From: Liriodendron chinense
Taxonomy: Eukaryota > Streptophyta > Magnoliopsida > Magnoliales > Magnoliaceae
Direction: 5' to 3'
NCBI GenBank assembly: GCA_003013855.2
Contig: ML058343.1
Span: 1,302,001 to 1,366,000 of the forward strand
Length of the DNA: 64,000 nucleotides
A program made the position numbers and the translations under genes. Under the pieces are notes generated by a model, which saw only the letters and a program-made list of their open reading frames with translations, did not search any database and was not told the origin of the DNA. Each line of letters opens with the position of its first letter. Positions within the stretch are counted from its first letter, which is position 1. This document shows positions 12,072-22,489 of the stretch, one piece after another.

Positions 12072-12435
12072 CTAAAGGAAGAACGCAGAGAAGATGGCGG
12101 CAACAATTCCTGCAGCTCCGAAGCCGGCGTGAAGAGATGGGGCAGCATTGGGGGGCGGGGTGCTGCCTGCTGTGGGTGGGGGTGAAGGGCCGCCAGCTGA
12201 GACGGTGGGCGGGGTTGTTGGGGTCGTAGTGGTCGAGGCTACGACGTTGACGGTTAGTTTCTGGCCAGCCGAACAGTGCCCGGAGACTGTGCAGATGAAG
12301 TAGTGATCACCGGTGGTGTTGAGAAGGATGTTTGCGGGGCTTATCGTTATGTTGCCACCTGCAGGGGTCTCATCACAGGTGTCGTACTCTGTTTTCGTCA
12401 CCTTGGCAACATCGTGTTGAGAAGAGAAGTGAAGG
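12072..12435 (-). pseudogene. Phytocyanin exon 2
   Basis: The acceptor is TATTTGCAG just upstream of 12435. The frame reads HDVAKVTKTEYDTC, then HYFICTVSGHCSAGQKLTV. The two structural cysteines (YDTC and GHC) and the copper ligands are present. The tail has PTTPPT and PSPPPT repeats and ends in a hydrophobic segment, IVAAIFSAFFL, before the stop at 12072. Joined to exon 1 at the visible splice sites the frame is off by one base, which a single deletion near 12430-12434 would explain. Confidence 0.85.
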
Positions 12436-12826
12436 CTGCAAATACCAAGCACCCCCACATCAAATGTATGTGAGATTTCTTATAGTAATTCCAAGAGAGA
12501 CATGAATTCGGACTGTTATGATGAATTCATGGTCCGTTAGTTGGGCCATCTGCATGGATTATTGGAACCGTTCAATAGGCAGGTCCCACCATGGTGAGGC
12601 AATGACCAAAAGTATGATATGTCAGACCCATTTGTGTATTAACAAATTGTGTTTGGCACACTATGGAAATTGCATCTTTCGTTTCTGTTCTGCCCCAAAT
12701 CATAATTGAATAAGAGAATCAGACCCAAAAGCGTGCCTTGTCCAAAGACTATTCGATATTTCAGTATAGACCAATCTACCAGAGGATCAACAATCCAAAC
12801 GGACCCAAAATTTAGAAAAGACCCAT

Positions 12827-12861
<35 letters not shown>

Positions 12862-12868
12862 TACTTAC
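12436..12868 (-). other. Phytocyanin intron with a GA microsatellite
   Basis: Donor GTAAGT at 12868 and acceptor TTTGCAG at 12436 on the minus strand. A run of about 14 GA units (plus strand, 12833-12860) lies next to the donor. Confidence 0.75.
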
Positions 12869-12934
12869 AGAGAGTGTCGCCAACGACGAACCTCTTGCCG
12901 CTGGCCCAATTGGGGTAGAATTGAGGGCCTGTAG
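12869..12934 (-). pseudogene. Phytocyanin exon 1, 3' part
   Basis: The minus strand reads TGPQFYPNWASGKRFVVGDTL, with its first residue coded by the TGTAG duplication copy, then one extra base before the GTAAGT donor. GPQFYPNWA and KRFVVGDTL are standard phytocyanin segments between the first strand and the intron. Confidence 0.85.
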
Positions 12935-13887
12935 TGTTGGAATTAATTGCTGAAAACAGTAGATTAAAATCGAGAACAGAATTTAAATAATAAATTAAAG
13001 AAAATAGAACTTATGTGTTTGAGTCGAGGCGTGACTGAGTCACTCGGCTTGAAACCAAATCTGCCCTCCTTGGGCCGCGTCCCAAATGCAACAGGATTTC
13101 TTGGACAGTTGGCCTCCAGGATACAACGACTATTGCCCGGTCCCAACGATGCACTCGCTGTACACAGGCTCGAACCAGCGTGCAGAACTTAAACCCGAAG
13201 TGATTGACTCACTTGCAAACTCGGTTGACAAACAGTAATGAACCAGAGAGTACTTTGAAGAACCAGAAGGAAAATGGATTTTTTCAGAGAGTAAAAATGG
13301 ATGAGATGACAGGTCTATATATAGACCGAGATAAGGTGCCTAAGCACTGCTTCAAATGGGTTAGGTCCGTTGGGTTTAAACCCAACAGGAGTGACCACCC
13401 GAACAGATGCATCTCTCTGGTTTGAAAATTCGCGCAAAAAGACAGGTACGAGTATACTCAAGGAAAACCGTTTAGCGCGAGTGTACTCTCAATCCCACAT
13501 AGACCCAGACCCAGACCCAGACCCAGACCCAGACCCGAGCCCGAGCCCGAGCCCGAGCCCGGCACCGGCACCGGCTCGGCTCGGCTCGGCCGGCCGGCCG
13601 GCGGGCGGGCGCGCGCGCGCGCGTGTGTGGTCAATGGCATAGATTTGAGCTAATGGCATAGCCCCCCCATCGGACCAAATTCACATGCCCCCTGAGAAGG
13701 GTCTCAAGGGGCTCAAGCCCAATGCCAAAACTCCATCTTATAATTTTAATATTCCTTTTGTTCATTTCCGATGTGGGACTAAAGAGTAGCACTAAAAGAC
13801 AAAACTTTTTCAAAAATAGAAACATGGAGGGAAATCCAAATTTGAAACACATATTGTTGTATTTTAAAATTCATTTAAAATACAACA
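12935..13887 (-). repeat. 3' LTR of the copia element (953 bp)
   Basis: The plus-strand ends are TGTTGGAATTAATT and TTAAAATACAACA. A palindromic TCTATATATAGA box near 13315 is the likely TATA. A CAGACC/CCCGAG hexamer array (13499-13560) runs into a very GC-rich stretch (13561-13620, CGGCCGGC and CGCGCG runs). It has a 98-bp segment (13351-13448) where the other LTR has 8 bp. Confidence 0.93.
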
Positions 13888-13899
13888 ATCCCCCACATG
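13888..13899 (-). other. Polypurine tract of the copia element
   Basis: On the minus strand CATGTGGGGGAT runs directly into the LTR start TGTTGTATTTT. Confidence 0.8.
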
Positions 13900-14437
13900 T
13901 TTCAAATTCAAAACACTTCGGTATCAGTTAGAAAAGTTGTGTAATAGTGTCGATGTCTATCCGACTTTAATCGACATTTAGAGTAAGCAAGACAGGTTTA
14001 CAGGAATCAGGTGACTATCGGTCTTTAACCTGACCCTTTAAGTGTAAACGACCATACATGCCACTCACACAACTTTTCGGCTACAGCTGGTTCTGCGGTT
14101 TGGTGCCATTTTGGCCATGCACCTTTACCTGGATTTTCATGAGTGCTCTAGAGAAACGGCCTATATATTCTCATAGGAAGCGGCCCCACTTCCACACTCA
14201 TATAGGTGAATTCCATTCCAATGTACACAGCAACTGGATACATACCACTAGTGGTCATGGATTCATTAAGAGTTCAAAAACTCATCCTCTCATACGTTGC
14301 TGTTTGCACTGCCTACACCATAGGAAGGGGCAAGTTCTCTGCAGTGCTTCCCAGTCTCCTAGTGTCTTGTTGTTTACCCATTGAACCTATCACATGGGAT
14401 CTCCACTTGTATAGGTTGGGTTGCCGACACTGGTAGC

Positions 14438-17400
14438 TCATTCGGTTAGGCTCAGCCCCATTCCCTTCGATGTTTCCATGACTAATCTTTTAGATAGTCC
14501 TTTGGTCAGAGGATCTGCCAGATTCTTTTCTGATCTTACGAAGTCAATAGTTATGACTCCATCATTCAACAAGTGTCTCACAATGTTATGTCGCAGTCTA
14601 ATATGTCTACTTTTGCCATTATATATCTTACTCTTGGCCCTGGCAATAGCTGCTTGACAATCACAATGTATAGAAATAGCAGACACAGGTTTTGGCCACA
14701 ACGGTATATCTGTTAACAAATTTCTAAGCCATTCAGCTTCTGAACCTGCTTTTTCTAAAGCGACAAACTCGGACTCCATGGTAGACCGAGCAATACAAGT
14801 CTGTTTAGTAAACTTCCAGGATATTGCACCTCCACCAAAAGTAAAAACATATCCACTTGTGGATTTTGTTTCATCTGAATCAGTGATCCAATTGGCATCA
14901 CTGTATCCTTCTAATACATGAGGATAACCTGTATAACAAATGCCATATGCAATAGTACATTTTAGATATTTCAGTACTCTATTCAATGCATTCCAATGAT
15001 CATATCCAGGATTATGTGTATATCTACTTAGCCTACCTACTGCATATGCAATATCAGGTCTAGTACAGTTCATCAGATACATTAGGCTTCCAATTAATTG
15101 AGAATACTCAAGTTGAGATACACTACTTCTTGTATTCTTTTTGAGATGCACAGTATGATCATATGGTGTACTAACAGGTAAACAGTCAAAGTGATTAAAC
15201 TTTTTTAGTATTTTCTCAACGTAGTGAGATTGAGACAAAATAATATTATCATCTTTTCTGATTACCTGAATACCTAATATCATACTTGCTTCTCCTAGGT
15301 CTTTCATATCAAAGTTAGAAGACAGGAGATGTTTAGTTGAATTAACTAGATCAACATTAGTTCCAAATATAAGCATATCATCAACATATAAACATATTAT
15401 CACACCATCATTATCAGTGAATTTGCTATATACACATCTATCCACATCATTAACAAGATATCCATTTGACTTTAAGACGTTGTCAAATTTTTCATTCCAT
15501 TGTTTAGGAGCTTGTTTCAAGTCATATAAAGATTTAATTAGTCTACAAACTTTGTGTTCTTTTTCAGGAGTTATATAACCCTCAGGTTGTTCCATGTAGA
15601 TTTCCTCTTCTAATTCTCCATTTAGAAAAGCTGTTTTAACATCCATTTGATGTATTACTAGCTTGTATATAGATGCGATTGCTACTAATACCCTAATCGT
15701 TGTAATTCTCGTTACAGGTGAGTAGGTATCAAAATAATCGTATCCTTCTTTTTGTTTAAAGCCTTTTGCGACTAATCTAGCCTTAAACTTATCTATAGAT
15801 CCATCTGGTTTAAGCTTCTTCTTAAACACCCATTTACACCCTATAGGTTTGTTTCCAGGAGGAAGATCTACAAGTTCCCAAGTGTTATTAGATATAATCG
15901 ATTCTAATTCATCTTTTATAGCTTCTCTCCAGAATGATGCATCAAGAGAGTTAACGGCTTCTGAATAGGTCTTAGGGTCATCTTCTAGTAAGAAGGTAAA
16001 GAACCCATCTCCTAGGTTAGTTTCCTTACGAGCTCTCGTACTCCTTCTAGGTTCTAGTTCTTCTTCACAACTAATATCCATACTTTTACTTGTTGAAGTA
16101 AGATTTGATCCAATAATGTCTTTTATTTCTACGGATCTAGACTTCATAGGAAAAACATTTTCTAGAAATTCCGCATCTCTAGCTTCTATAATAGTGTTTG
16201 GATCTAGAATGTTATCCTTAGATTTCAAGACTAGAAACCTATATGCTGCACTATTTTCTGCATATCCTATAAACACACAATCAGATGTTTTAGGACCTAG
16301 TTTTCTTTTCTTGGTTTCAGGTAACCCTACTTTAGCTAAACACCCCCACACTTTAAGGTGTTTGTAACTAGGGGTATGATTTTTCCACAATTCATATGGT
16401 GTCTTACCAGTCTTTTTATGTGGTATTCTATTCTGAATATAACAAGCAGATAATATGGCTTCTCCCCACATATTTAGGGGCAAACCAGAACTATTTAACA
16501 TAGAGTTCATCATATCTTTCAATGTTCTATTTTTACGTTCAGCTATTCCATTTTGTTCTGGTGTGTACGGAGCAGTAGTTTCATGAATTATTCCACTCTT
16601 TTCACAAAGTTCTCGGAACTGTGAAGATTCATACTCACCTCCTCTATCTGACCTAAGTCTTCTAAGAGTCCTACTAAGTTGATTTTCAACTTCTGTCTTA
16701 TACTTAATGAAAGATTCTAAGGCTTCATCTTTGTTCCTTAGAAGATATACTCTAGTGTATCTAGAATAGTCATCTATGAAAGTCACATAGTATCTTTTGC
16801 CTCCTCTAGACATGTGATTCCTAAAATCACCTAAGTCACTATGTATTAATTCTAATAATTCAGAACTTCTGTTAACAAGTTTAAAAGATTTCTTAGCGAA
16901 CTTGGATTCTATACAAGTTTCACATTTTCCAATGTTATCAATTGTAATATCAGGTAGTAATCCTATTCGTTTCATTCTTTTCAAGGATTCTACATTTACG
17001 TGGCCTAGTCTACTATGCCATAATGAAAGAGATTCAACAATATAAGCAGAACTAGATGACATCTTATTATTATCATATGAAACGTTTACAACAAACAGAC
17101 CATCATTGCAGTAGCCCTTTCCAAGGAAAGTTCCATTTTTGGTCATTACAAGCTTATCAGAATCTATTACTAGTTTAACCCCAGCCTTGTTGAGCAGCGA
17201 ACCAGAGATCAGATTGCGACGAATATCAGGCACATGTAGCACATTCTTTAGCAACAAAGTCTTTCCTGATGTGAGCTTCAGAAGAATATTTCCTTTTCCA
17301 ACAACTGGAGAAGATCGAGCATTTCCCATGAACACTTGTTCTTCATCCCCTGTCGCCTGATAGGAGGTAAACATGCTTCGATCCTTACATACATGCCGAG

Positions 17401-18325
17401 TTGCCCCGGTGTCTAATATCCATTCCATATTGTTTACAAGGAATACTTCGGACACTACAGCGACAATCATGTCCGGATTTTCTTCAGCTTCAGTGAGATT
17501 GACTTGTGACTTCGTATTCTTTTTCTTGAGCCTACATTGATTTTCATTATGTCCAGGCTTTTTACAATAGTTACAGGACCCTTTCTTCTTGAATTGTCCA
17601 TTTGTTTTCTTTTTGAGCCTGCACTCTTTAGAATGATGACCAGGCTTTCCACAGTTGTAACAATTTCCTTTCTTTTTGTTATTTTGTGCCTGACTTGTTT
17701 CAACCAGGTTGGCCTTAGATATTGACCCGTTTACTTTCTCAATCTGATCCCTGTTTCTGTTGGCTTCTTCTATTCTTATATGTACGATTATATTTTCTAA
17801 AGAGATACCATTTTTCTTGTGTTTCATCCTGTTTTTATATTCTTTCCAGGAATGAGGTAATTTTTCAATTAGAGCTCCTGATAAGAATACCTCATCTATT
17901 TTCATTCCTTCAATTGTAAGTTCATGTACCAAATTTTGATAATCGTGAATCTGGTTCGTGACAGGCTTATCATCTGTCATTTCATAATGAAGGAAATTAG
18001 CGATAGCATGTTTCTTAGAACCTGCATCTTCAAGCACGTATTTCTTTTCTAATGCCGTCCAGATGTCCTTAGCAGATTCATAAGAAACATATATATCATA
18101 TAATTCATTAGACAAGGTATTTAGAATATAATGTTTACAGTTATTGGCATCTCTAAATTCAGTTTCATTGGCTGGATCAACTGTAAATGAATCTGAAAGA
18201 ATGTAGAAGACCTTTAGAGTTTGCAATGCAAAACTGATCTTTTGTTTCCACCGTTTGAAATTCTGTCCAGCGAACGGTTCGATTTTGGACAGTTCAGTCG
18301 TAGGGTTTACTGTGATGGTGGCCAT
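14438..18325 (-). CDS. Ty1/copia Gag-Pol polyprotein, 1295 residues, uninterrupted
   Basis: Gag (UBN2-type) spans about residues 1-215, followed by two CX2CX4HX4C zinc knuckles at 222-235 and 251-264. The protease active site DTGA is at 305-308. A GAG-pre-integrase domain (LWHSRLGHVN) lies near 435-444. Integrase has CX2C (CETC, 468-471) and the catalytic triad D497, D560 and E596, with exactly 35 residues between the last two. RT runs about 800-1040 with KWVFKKKLKPDG and the catalytic YVDD at 980-983. RNase H begins about 1140 (GYSDANW) and includes MESEFVAL. The usual SLYGLKQAP is SLYDLKQAP here, a possible impairment. The start at 18325 gives the usual Gag N-terminus. Product: full copy-and-paste machinery for the element. 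Confidence 0.97.
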   Translation of the reverse strand: MATITVNPTTELSKIEPFAGQNFKRWKQKISFALQTLKVFYILSDSFTVDPANETEFRDANNCKHYILNTLSNELYDIYVSYESAKDIWTALEKKYVLEDAGSKKHAIANFLHYEMTDDKPVTNQIHDYQNLVHELTIEGMKIDEVFLSGALIEKLPHSWKEYKNRMKHKKNGISLENIIVHIRIEEANRNRDQIEKVNGSISKANLVETSQAQNNKKKGNCYNCGKPGHHSKECRLKKKTNGQFKKKGSCNYCKKPGHNENQCRLKKKNTKSQVNLTEAEENPDMIVAVVSEVFLVNNMEWILDTGATRHVCKDRSMFTSYQATGDEEQVFMGNARSSPVVGKGNILLKLTSGKTLLLKNVLHVPDIRRNLISGSLLNKAGVKLVIDSDKLVMTKNGTFLGKGYCNDGLFVVNVSYDNNKMSSSSAYIVESLSLWHSRLGHVNVESLKRMKRIGLLPDITIDNIGKCETCIESKFAKKSFKLVNRSSELLELIHSDLGDFRNHMSRGGKRYYVTFIDDYSRYTRVYLLRNKDEALESFIKYKTEVENQLSRTLRRLRSDRGGEYESSQFRELCEKSGIIHETTAPYTPEQNGIAERKNRTLKDMMNSMLNSSGLPLNMWGEAILSACYIQNRIPHKKTGKTPYELWKNHTPSYKHLKVWGCLAKVGLPETKKRKLGPKTSDCVFIGYAENSAAYRFLVLKSKDNILDPNTIIEARDAEFLENVFPMKSRSVEIKDIIGSNLTSTSKSMDISCEEELEPRRSTRARKETNLGDGFFTFLLEDDPKTYSEAVNSLDASFWREAIKDELESIISNNTWELVDLPPGNKPIGCKWVFKKKLKPDGSIDKFKARLVAKGFKQKEGYDYFDTYSPVTRITTIRVLVAIASIYKLVIHQMDVKTAFLNGELEEEIYMEQPEGYITPEKEHKVCRLIKSLYDLKQAPKQWNEKFDNVLKSNGYLVNDVDRCVYSKFTDNDGVIICLYVDDMLIFGTNVDLVNSTKHLLSSNFDMKDLGEASMILGIQVIRKDDNIILSQSHYVEKILKKFNHFDCLPVSTPYDHTVHLKKNTRSSVSQLEYSQLIGSLMYLMNCTRPDIAYAVGRLSRYTHNPGYDHWNALNRVLKYLKCTIAYGICYTGYPHVLEGYSDANWITDSDETKSTSGYVFTFGGGAISWKFTKQTCIARSTMESEFVALEKAGSEAEWLRNLLTDIPLWPKPVSAISIHCDCQAAIARAKSKIYNGKSRHIRLRHNIVRHLLNDGVITIDFVRSEKNLADPLTKGLSKRLVMETSKGMGLSLTE

Positions 18326-18497
18326 TGATTACAAAAGAAACTGGTTGTGACTCGGTTTTTAACCAGTTATAGAATCAATAAATCAGTTAAACACTGATTT
18401 TAGAAAGGTTAAAAGAAGAAGAAAATAATTCTGTTTTCGAACAAGTATTGAAACAGATATCTACTGTTTCCAACAATAATGAATTTGGTTTCAAGAT
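18326..18497 (-). other. Copia 5' leader with unusual primer site
   Basis: The 172-bp leader lies between the LTR and the ATG. The common copia site TGGTATCAGAGC is absent. The bases after the LTR read ATCTTGAAACCAAATTC on the minus strand. Confidence 0.5.
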
Positions 18498-19315
18498 TGT
18501 TGGAATTAATTGCTGAAAACAGTAGATTAAAATCGAGAACAGAATTTAAATAATAAATTAAAGAAAATAGAACTTATGTGTTTGAGTCGAGGCGTGACTG
18601 AGTCACTCGGCTTGAAACCAAATCTGCCCTCCTTGGGCCGCGTCCCAAATGCAACAGGATTTCTTGGACAGTTGGCCTCCAGGATAAAACGACTATTGCC
18701 CGGTCCCAACGGTGCACTCGCTGTACACAGGCTCGAACCAGCGTGCAGAACTTAAACCCGAAGTGATTGACTCACTTGCAAACTCGGTTGACAAACAGTA
18801 ATGAACCAGAGAGTAATTTGAAGAACCAGAAGGAAAATGGATTTTTTCAGAGAGTAAAAATGGATGAGATGACAGGTCTATATATAGACCGAGATAAGGT
18901 GCCTAAGCACTGCAGCTGGTGCGAGTATACTCAAGGAAAACCGTTTAGCGCGAGTGTACTCTCAATCCCACATAGACCCAGACCCAGACCCAGACCCGGA
19001 CCCGGACCCGAGCCCGGCACCGGCTCGGCTCGGCCGGCCGGCGGCGGGCGCGCGCGTGTGGTCAATGGCATAGATTTGAGCTAATGGCATAGCCCCCCCA
19101 TCGGACCAAATTCACATGCCCCCTGAGAAGGGTCTCAAGGGGCTCAAGCCCAATGCCAAAACTCCATCTTATAATTTTAATATTCCTTTTGTTCATTTCC
19201 GATGTGGGACTAAAGAGTAGCACTAAAAGACAAAACTTTTTCAAAAATAGAAACATGGAGGGAAATCCAAATTTGAAACACATTTTTTATTTTAAAATTC
19301 ATTTAAAATACAACA
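18498..19315 (-). repeat. 5' LTR of the copia element (818 bp)
   Basis: Same ends as the left LTR, with three substitutions over the first 400 bp. The hexamer/GC array (about 18975-19058) is shorter than in the left copy. Confidence 0.93.
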
Positions 19316-19449
19316 TGTAGTAGGGATCGTCCATCCGGTGGTGTCACCGACGGTATAGGTCGTCGCTGCAGTGGTGCACTGAAGCAAAGCTGCTACAAGG
19401 AGAACTACAATCAATCCCATGGAAGAAGAAGCAGAAGCAGAAGAAGCCA
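19316..19449 (-). pseudogene. Phytocyanin exon 1, 5' part
   Basis: It starts at the ATG at 19449 (MASSASASSSMGL). A hydrophobic signal peptide follows (LIVVLLVAALLQCTTA, residues about 12-28), then the mature start TTYTVGDTTGWTIPT. The frame is cut at 19316, inside the TGTAG duplication. Read into the element it would add a few unrelated residues and stop. Confidence 0.9.
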
Positions 19450-19760
19450 TTTCTCTCTTTCTCTGGTAATAGAAGTCTGTGTTCTCAGCTCGCCCTTTCT
19501 TCTTCTCTTTCTTCTCCTCTTCTTTCTCTTCTTTCTCTCTGGTTGAGGAGAGACAAGGGAAACCCTCCCTTCTTATAGAAGTGTCCTTTTTCCTATCTGC
19601 GTTGCCCGTAGCGTTGGAAACTTCCGTGCGTTGAATCGATCGTCGAACGTGTATGCATCCGATGGTCGACACGTGGCAACCCCGTGGAAGTCCAAGACGC
19701 TGGGAACACGCGTCTTTGAAGGGAAGGAGGAAAAACCGGAGCCGCACCTAACACGATTGT
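19450..19760 (-). promoter_or_regulatory. Phytocyanin 5' UTR and core promoter
   Basis: On the minus strand a TATA-like TATAAGAA lies near 19572-19579, about 125 bp upstream of the ATG. A GA-rich leader lies between them. ACACGTGGC-type G-box sequence (plus strand GACACGTGGCAA, about 19668-19679) lies upstream. Confidence 0.5.
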
Positions 19761-20107
19761 CTCTCTCACCGACATAATGGGAGCCGGTTCTTCGTCGCCG
19801 CCGCCGCTTTCAGACTTTCTGTTTTCCAGAGGCCGTGGGGACCACGCCTGAATTTCCAGATCTCTGTAAGTGGGGCCCACCTGGCCTTGGCTGGTCCCCC
19901 GTTGCCTTGCCGGGTCTGATCAGCGAGGGAAAGTGCCTGGAAATGGAAGAGCCCAACCATTGAAACTTTGCTGGGCCACCGCGATGTTTATATTTCATAT
20001 CCGAACCGTTGATAAGGTTATTTTCACTTGGATGAACTTAACGTACAAATATTAGCCAGATCCAACGGTTACCTGCCACCACATAGGTTTCAACGGTAGG
20101 CGGGCAG

Positions 20108-20600
20108 TGGATTAAGTGTTACCCAAGTAACGTGTTAGTGGTTGTTATCCCGACCGTATGGGGCCCACCTTATTGAATATGTTGAAGATCCACTCTGTTC
20201 ATCTATTTTTCCATTGCATTTTAGGACTTGATCTTAAAATTTAAGCAGAGCTAAACTTCAAGTGGACCACACCGATTGAAAACTGTGGTGATCGACAATT
20301 AAAAACTTATTATAATCTATAAAAGGTTCAAATCAAGCTAATCTTTGTATTTTTGATAAGTTGTATGGAAAATAAACATTAAGGTGAGCCTTAGATGAGC
20401 ATTAGTTTTTAATGGTGGGCATTCAATCACTACTGTTTCCTGTGGTGTGGTCCACATGAGATTTGGATTTACTTAATTTTTAAAACTGTCTCAAAATGAG
20501 ATGGAAAAACGGATGGACAGCGTGGATATATAACATATTCATCAAGGTAGCCCCCACAGTCAAGTTAACACCCACTAATGTGTTGATCCCCTCTCTCGAG
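20108..20600. repeat. Foldback element, right end incomplete
   Basis: The left end GCAGTGGATTAAGTGTTACCC and central boxes (GGGGCCCACCTT, CTCAAGTGGACC-like, then mirrored GTGGTCCACATGAGATTTGG and CGGATGGACAGCGTGGATA) follow the family plan. The right end stops at AACACCCACTAATGTG without the final AATCCGCTCCC. Confidence 0.7.
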
Positions 20601-22484
20601 GGAGTCGTCACGCAGGATATGGCATGTGTGCATGGGGCTTTAATGTATGGTATGTGTGTACCTCCAAATCTCGATAGTCTTATGAATGATCCAAACTGTA
20701 TGTATAATAAGTCTAACATCTATGGCGGATAAAACTTGTTGAAGTAGATTATTTCAACTTTAAAATTTGGCTTTGAAAATGGACGCTCACAATAATAACC
20801 TTTGTGCGATTAAAGGGATGGAATGTTCAATTTGATAAATTTTTTGACCATCCCACTCCAAAGGTGTTAGATTATTCTAATCATGCAGTCTCGTTACACT
20901 TATTTTTGGCGCCCCAACGTGGGTTGATAAGAAGATGTCACGTGGAGACACTATGTGTTTGGCATGGTTAGAATTGTACTTACACCTGAGGGAGATTTGC
21001 ATATGATATTCTTTCAACTTACACATTCTGTCATTATTACAATGGTACATACTCTTATCAAGCCTTTTATGGGGATGAATCATCGCACGTCATGTGGCCA
21101 CGATTAATGTACCCATTAAATGAGAGACGTGCCTAAGATAATTATTAAAAACCCGTTAGGTGAGCATATCCTATCTTATAAATGGATATGATCTCATTCG
21201 GAATGTCGTCCCCTACAGTCCTTTCAAAATGGAAAAAAATTTCAAAAATGTTCGGAGAGCCAGCAACAATTCAGAAGATTTCAAAGATCATTGAGCCAAT
21301 CTCCAAATGAACACAGCCTTGGATTGGGCTATGATTAAGAAAAACGAACACATTATTCGGATTCTGCGACCAAGACTCATTTGAAATTAAGAGAATGGGA
21401 GAGTTCGATGCAACCTAGCCCATCTTCGGTCAATATCTGGTATTAAATTCCACATTTGTCGAGAACTAGGTGATCTACATCAGATCCCCATAATAGACGG
21501 TTGTGACTAAACGAAATATGCTCTCTTGATTAAACCAGAAAAGTCCTACAGGGGAGCATCTATGTAAGGAATGGAAATTTAAGAGCTAGCCATCGCTAGC
21601 ATTTAGGAGACCTTCCTGATTAGGAGATTGAGGATTGTCAAAAAGAAGGTTACGTACCCAGGAAGTGTGCACGAAGAATCCCGAAGAACCCAAGAGCTCA
21701 GTAAGGGGTTTCCACCGTCTCGAAAAAGTTATAAAGGAATATCCGAAGAAGAGCTCGAGGCTCTACGCCAAACACATCTATCTATCTCTATATCTACTTT
21801 ACTTTCATGCCCATGAACGTAGTTCATTACTGCCCTAGTGGCTCTCACTATAGTACGTTTATCTTAAAAGCAAATTAAATATCTACAACATTAAGTTGTC
21901 ATATCTATGCTCATATGATTTTCTATTCAGTTGTTCATACCCCAGTCATATTCTGTTGATCACTTGCATTGATCATCTATTCTGATATGTATTAGGCATT
22001 TATCTTTCTTTTTTGCTTTAATATTAAGAGTGCAAAGCTTGACGGTTGTAACAGGATCATTATATTAATAAAGATCAATCGTGTTTATGCTAGTCTTTAC
22101 TTTGTTATGCATGAATCTGTTACTCAGATTGAGGAATACCACATTAAAGCACTAGTGAAATAAAAAGTCCTTAAACCAGCTGATTCCACAATTACTAGTA
22201 CAAGGCAAAAAGAACTCATTTGTGAGGGTTAACCCCTTCCCTTGCTCAAATCGCCAGAGTACAACGCACACTTATAAATCAGTCGATGATCAAGAGAACT
22301 CTGGCTTCCAATCCAATCTCCAATCTCCAATCTGTCTGTCTCGTCGCAAGGGTACTGACCAATTCAGTCAATATCCTTGAGTCGAGTAGACTTTGGCACG
22401 CTCGCACAATCATACATGCACATGTACTTCCAATCCAGGCCCTCGGTCACACTAGTGGTCTTAACTGGCTAAATTGAGAGCAAC
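20601..22484. other. Unclassified, possibly old LTR-derived sequence
   Basis: A PBS-like TTGGCGCCCCAACGTGGG is at about 20909-20926 and a TATA-like CTTATAAATGG at about 21175. No paired LTR or coding domain was found, so this is only a guess at a decayed gypsy-type piece. ORFs at 21628-21838 have no known motif. Confidence 0.3.
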
Positions 22485-22489
22485 ACAAC

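Larger units (their letters stand above)
12935..19315 (-). mobile_element. Nearly intact Ty1/copia retrotransposon in phytocyanin exon 1
   Basis: The element has TG..CA LTRs, a polypurine tract and a single uninterrupted 1295-residue polyprotein, and is flanked by TGTAG at 12930-12934 and 19316-19320. The LTRs are nearly identical apart from one 98-for-8-bp difference and array-length changes. Integrase before RT defines copia. The intact frame, matching LTRs and intact duplication all point to a recent insertion. Confidence 0.96.
12072..19449 (-). pseudogene. Phytocyanin (stellacyanin/uclacyanin-like) gene split by a copia element
   Basis: The gene has two exons, as is usual for phytocyanins. 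The first exon is interrupted by the copia element at 12935-19315. Removing the element and one TGTAG copy restores a continuous reading frame across the insertion site. The predicted product is a small blue-copper protein: signal peptide, plastocyanin-like domain, Pro/Ser/Thr-rich linker and hydrophobic C-terminus suited to a GPI anchor, so it would sit at the cell surface. Copper ligands seen in exon 2 are His (QHDVAKV), Cys (FICT) and His (SGHC). Gln at the axial position (SAGQK) points to the stellacyanin type. A frame mismatch at the splice junction adds to the damage. Confidence 0.88.

Noticed and set aside
13458..13642. Asp-Pro and Gly-Leu/Gly-Ser repeat ORFs on both strands
   Set aside because: They translate the CAGACC/CCCGAG hexamer and GC array in the copia LTR; no gene.
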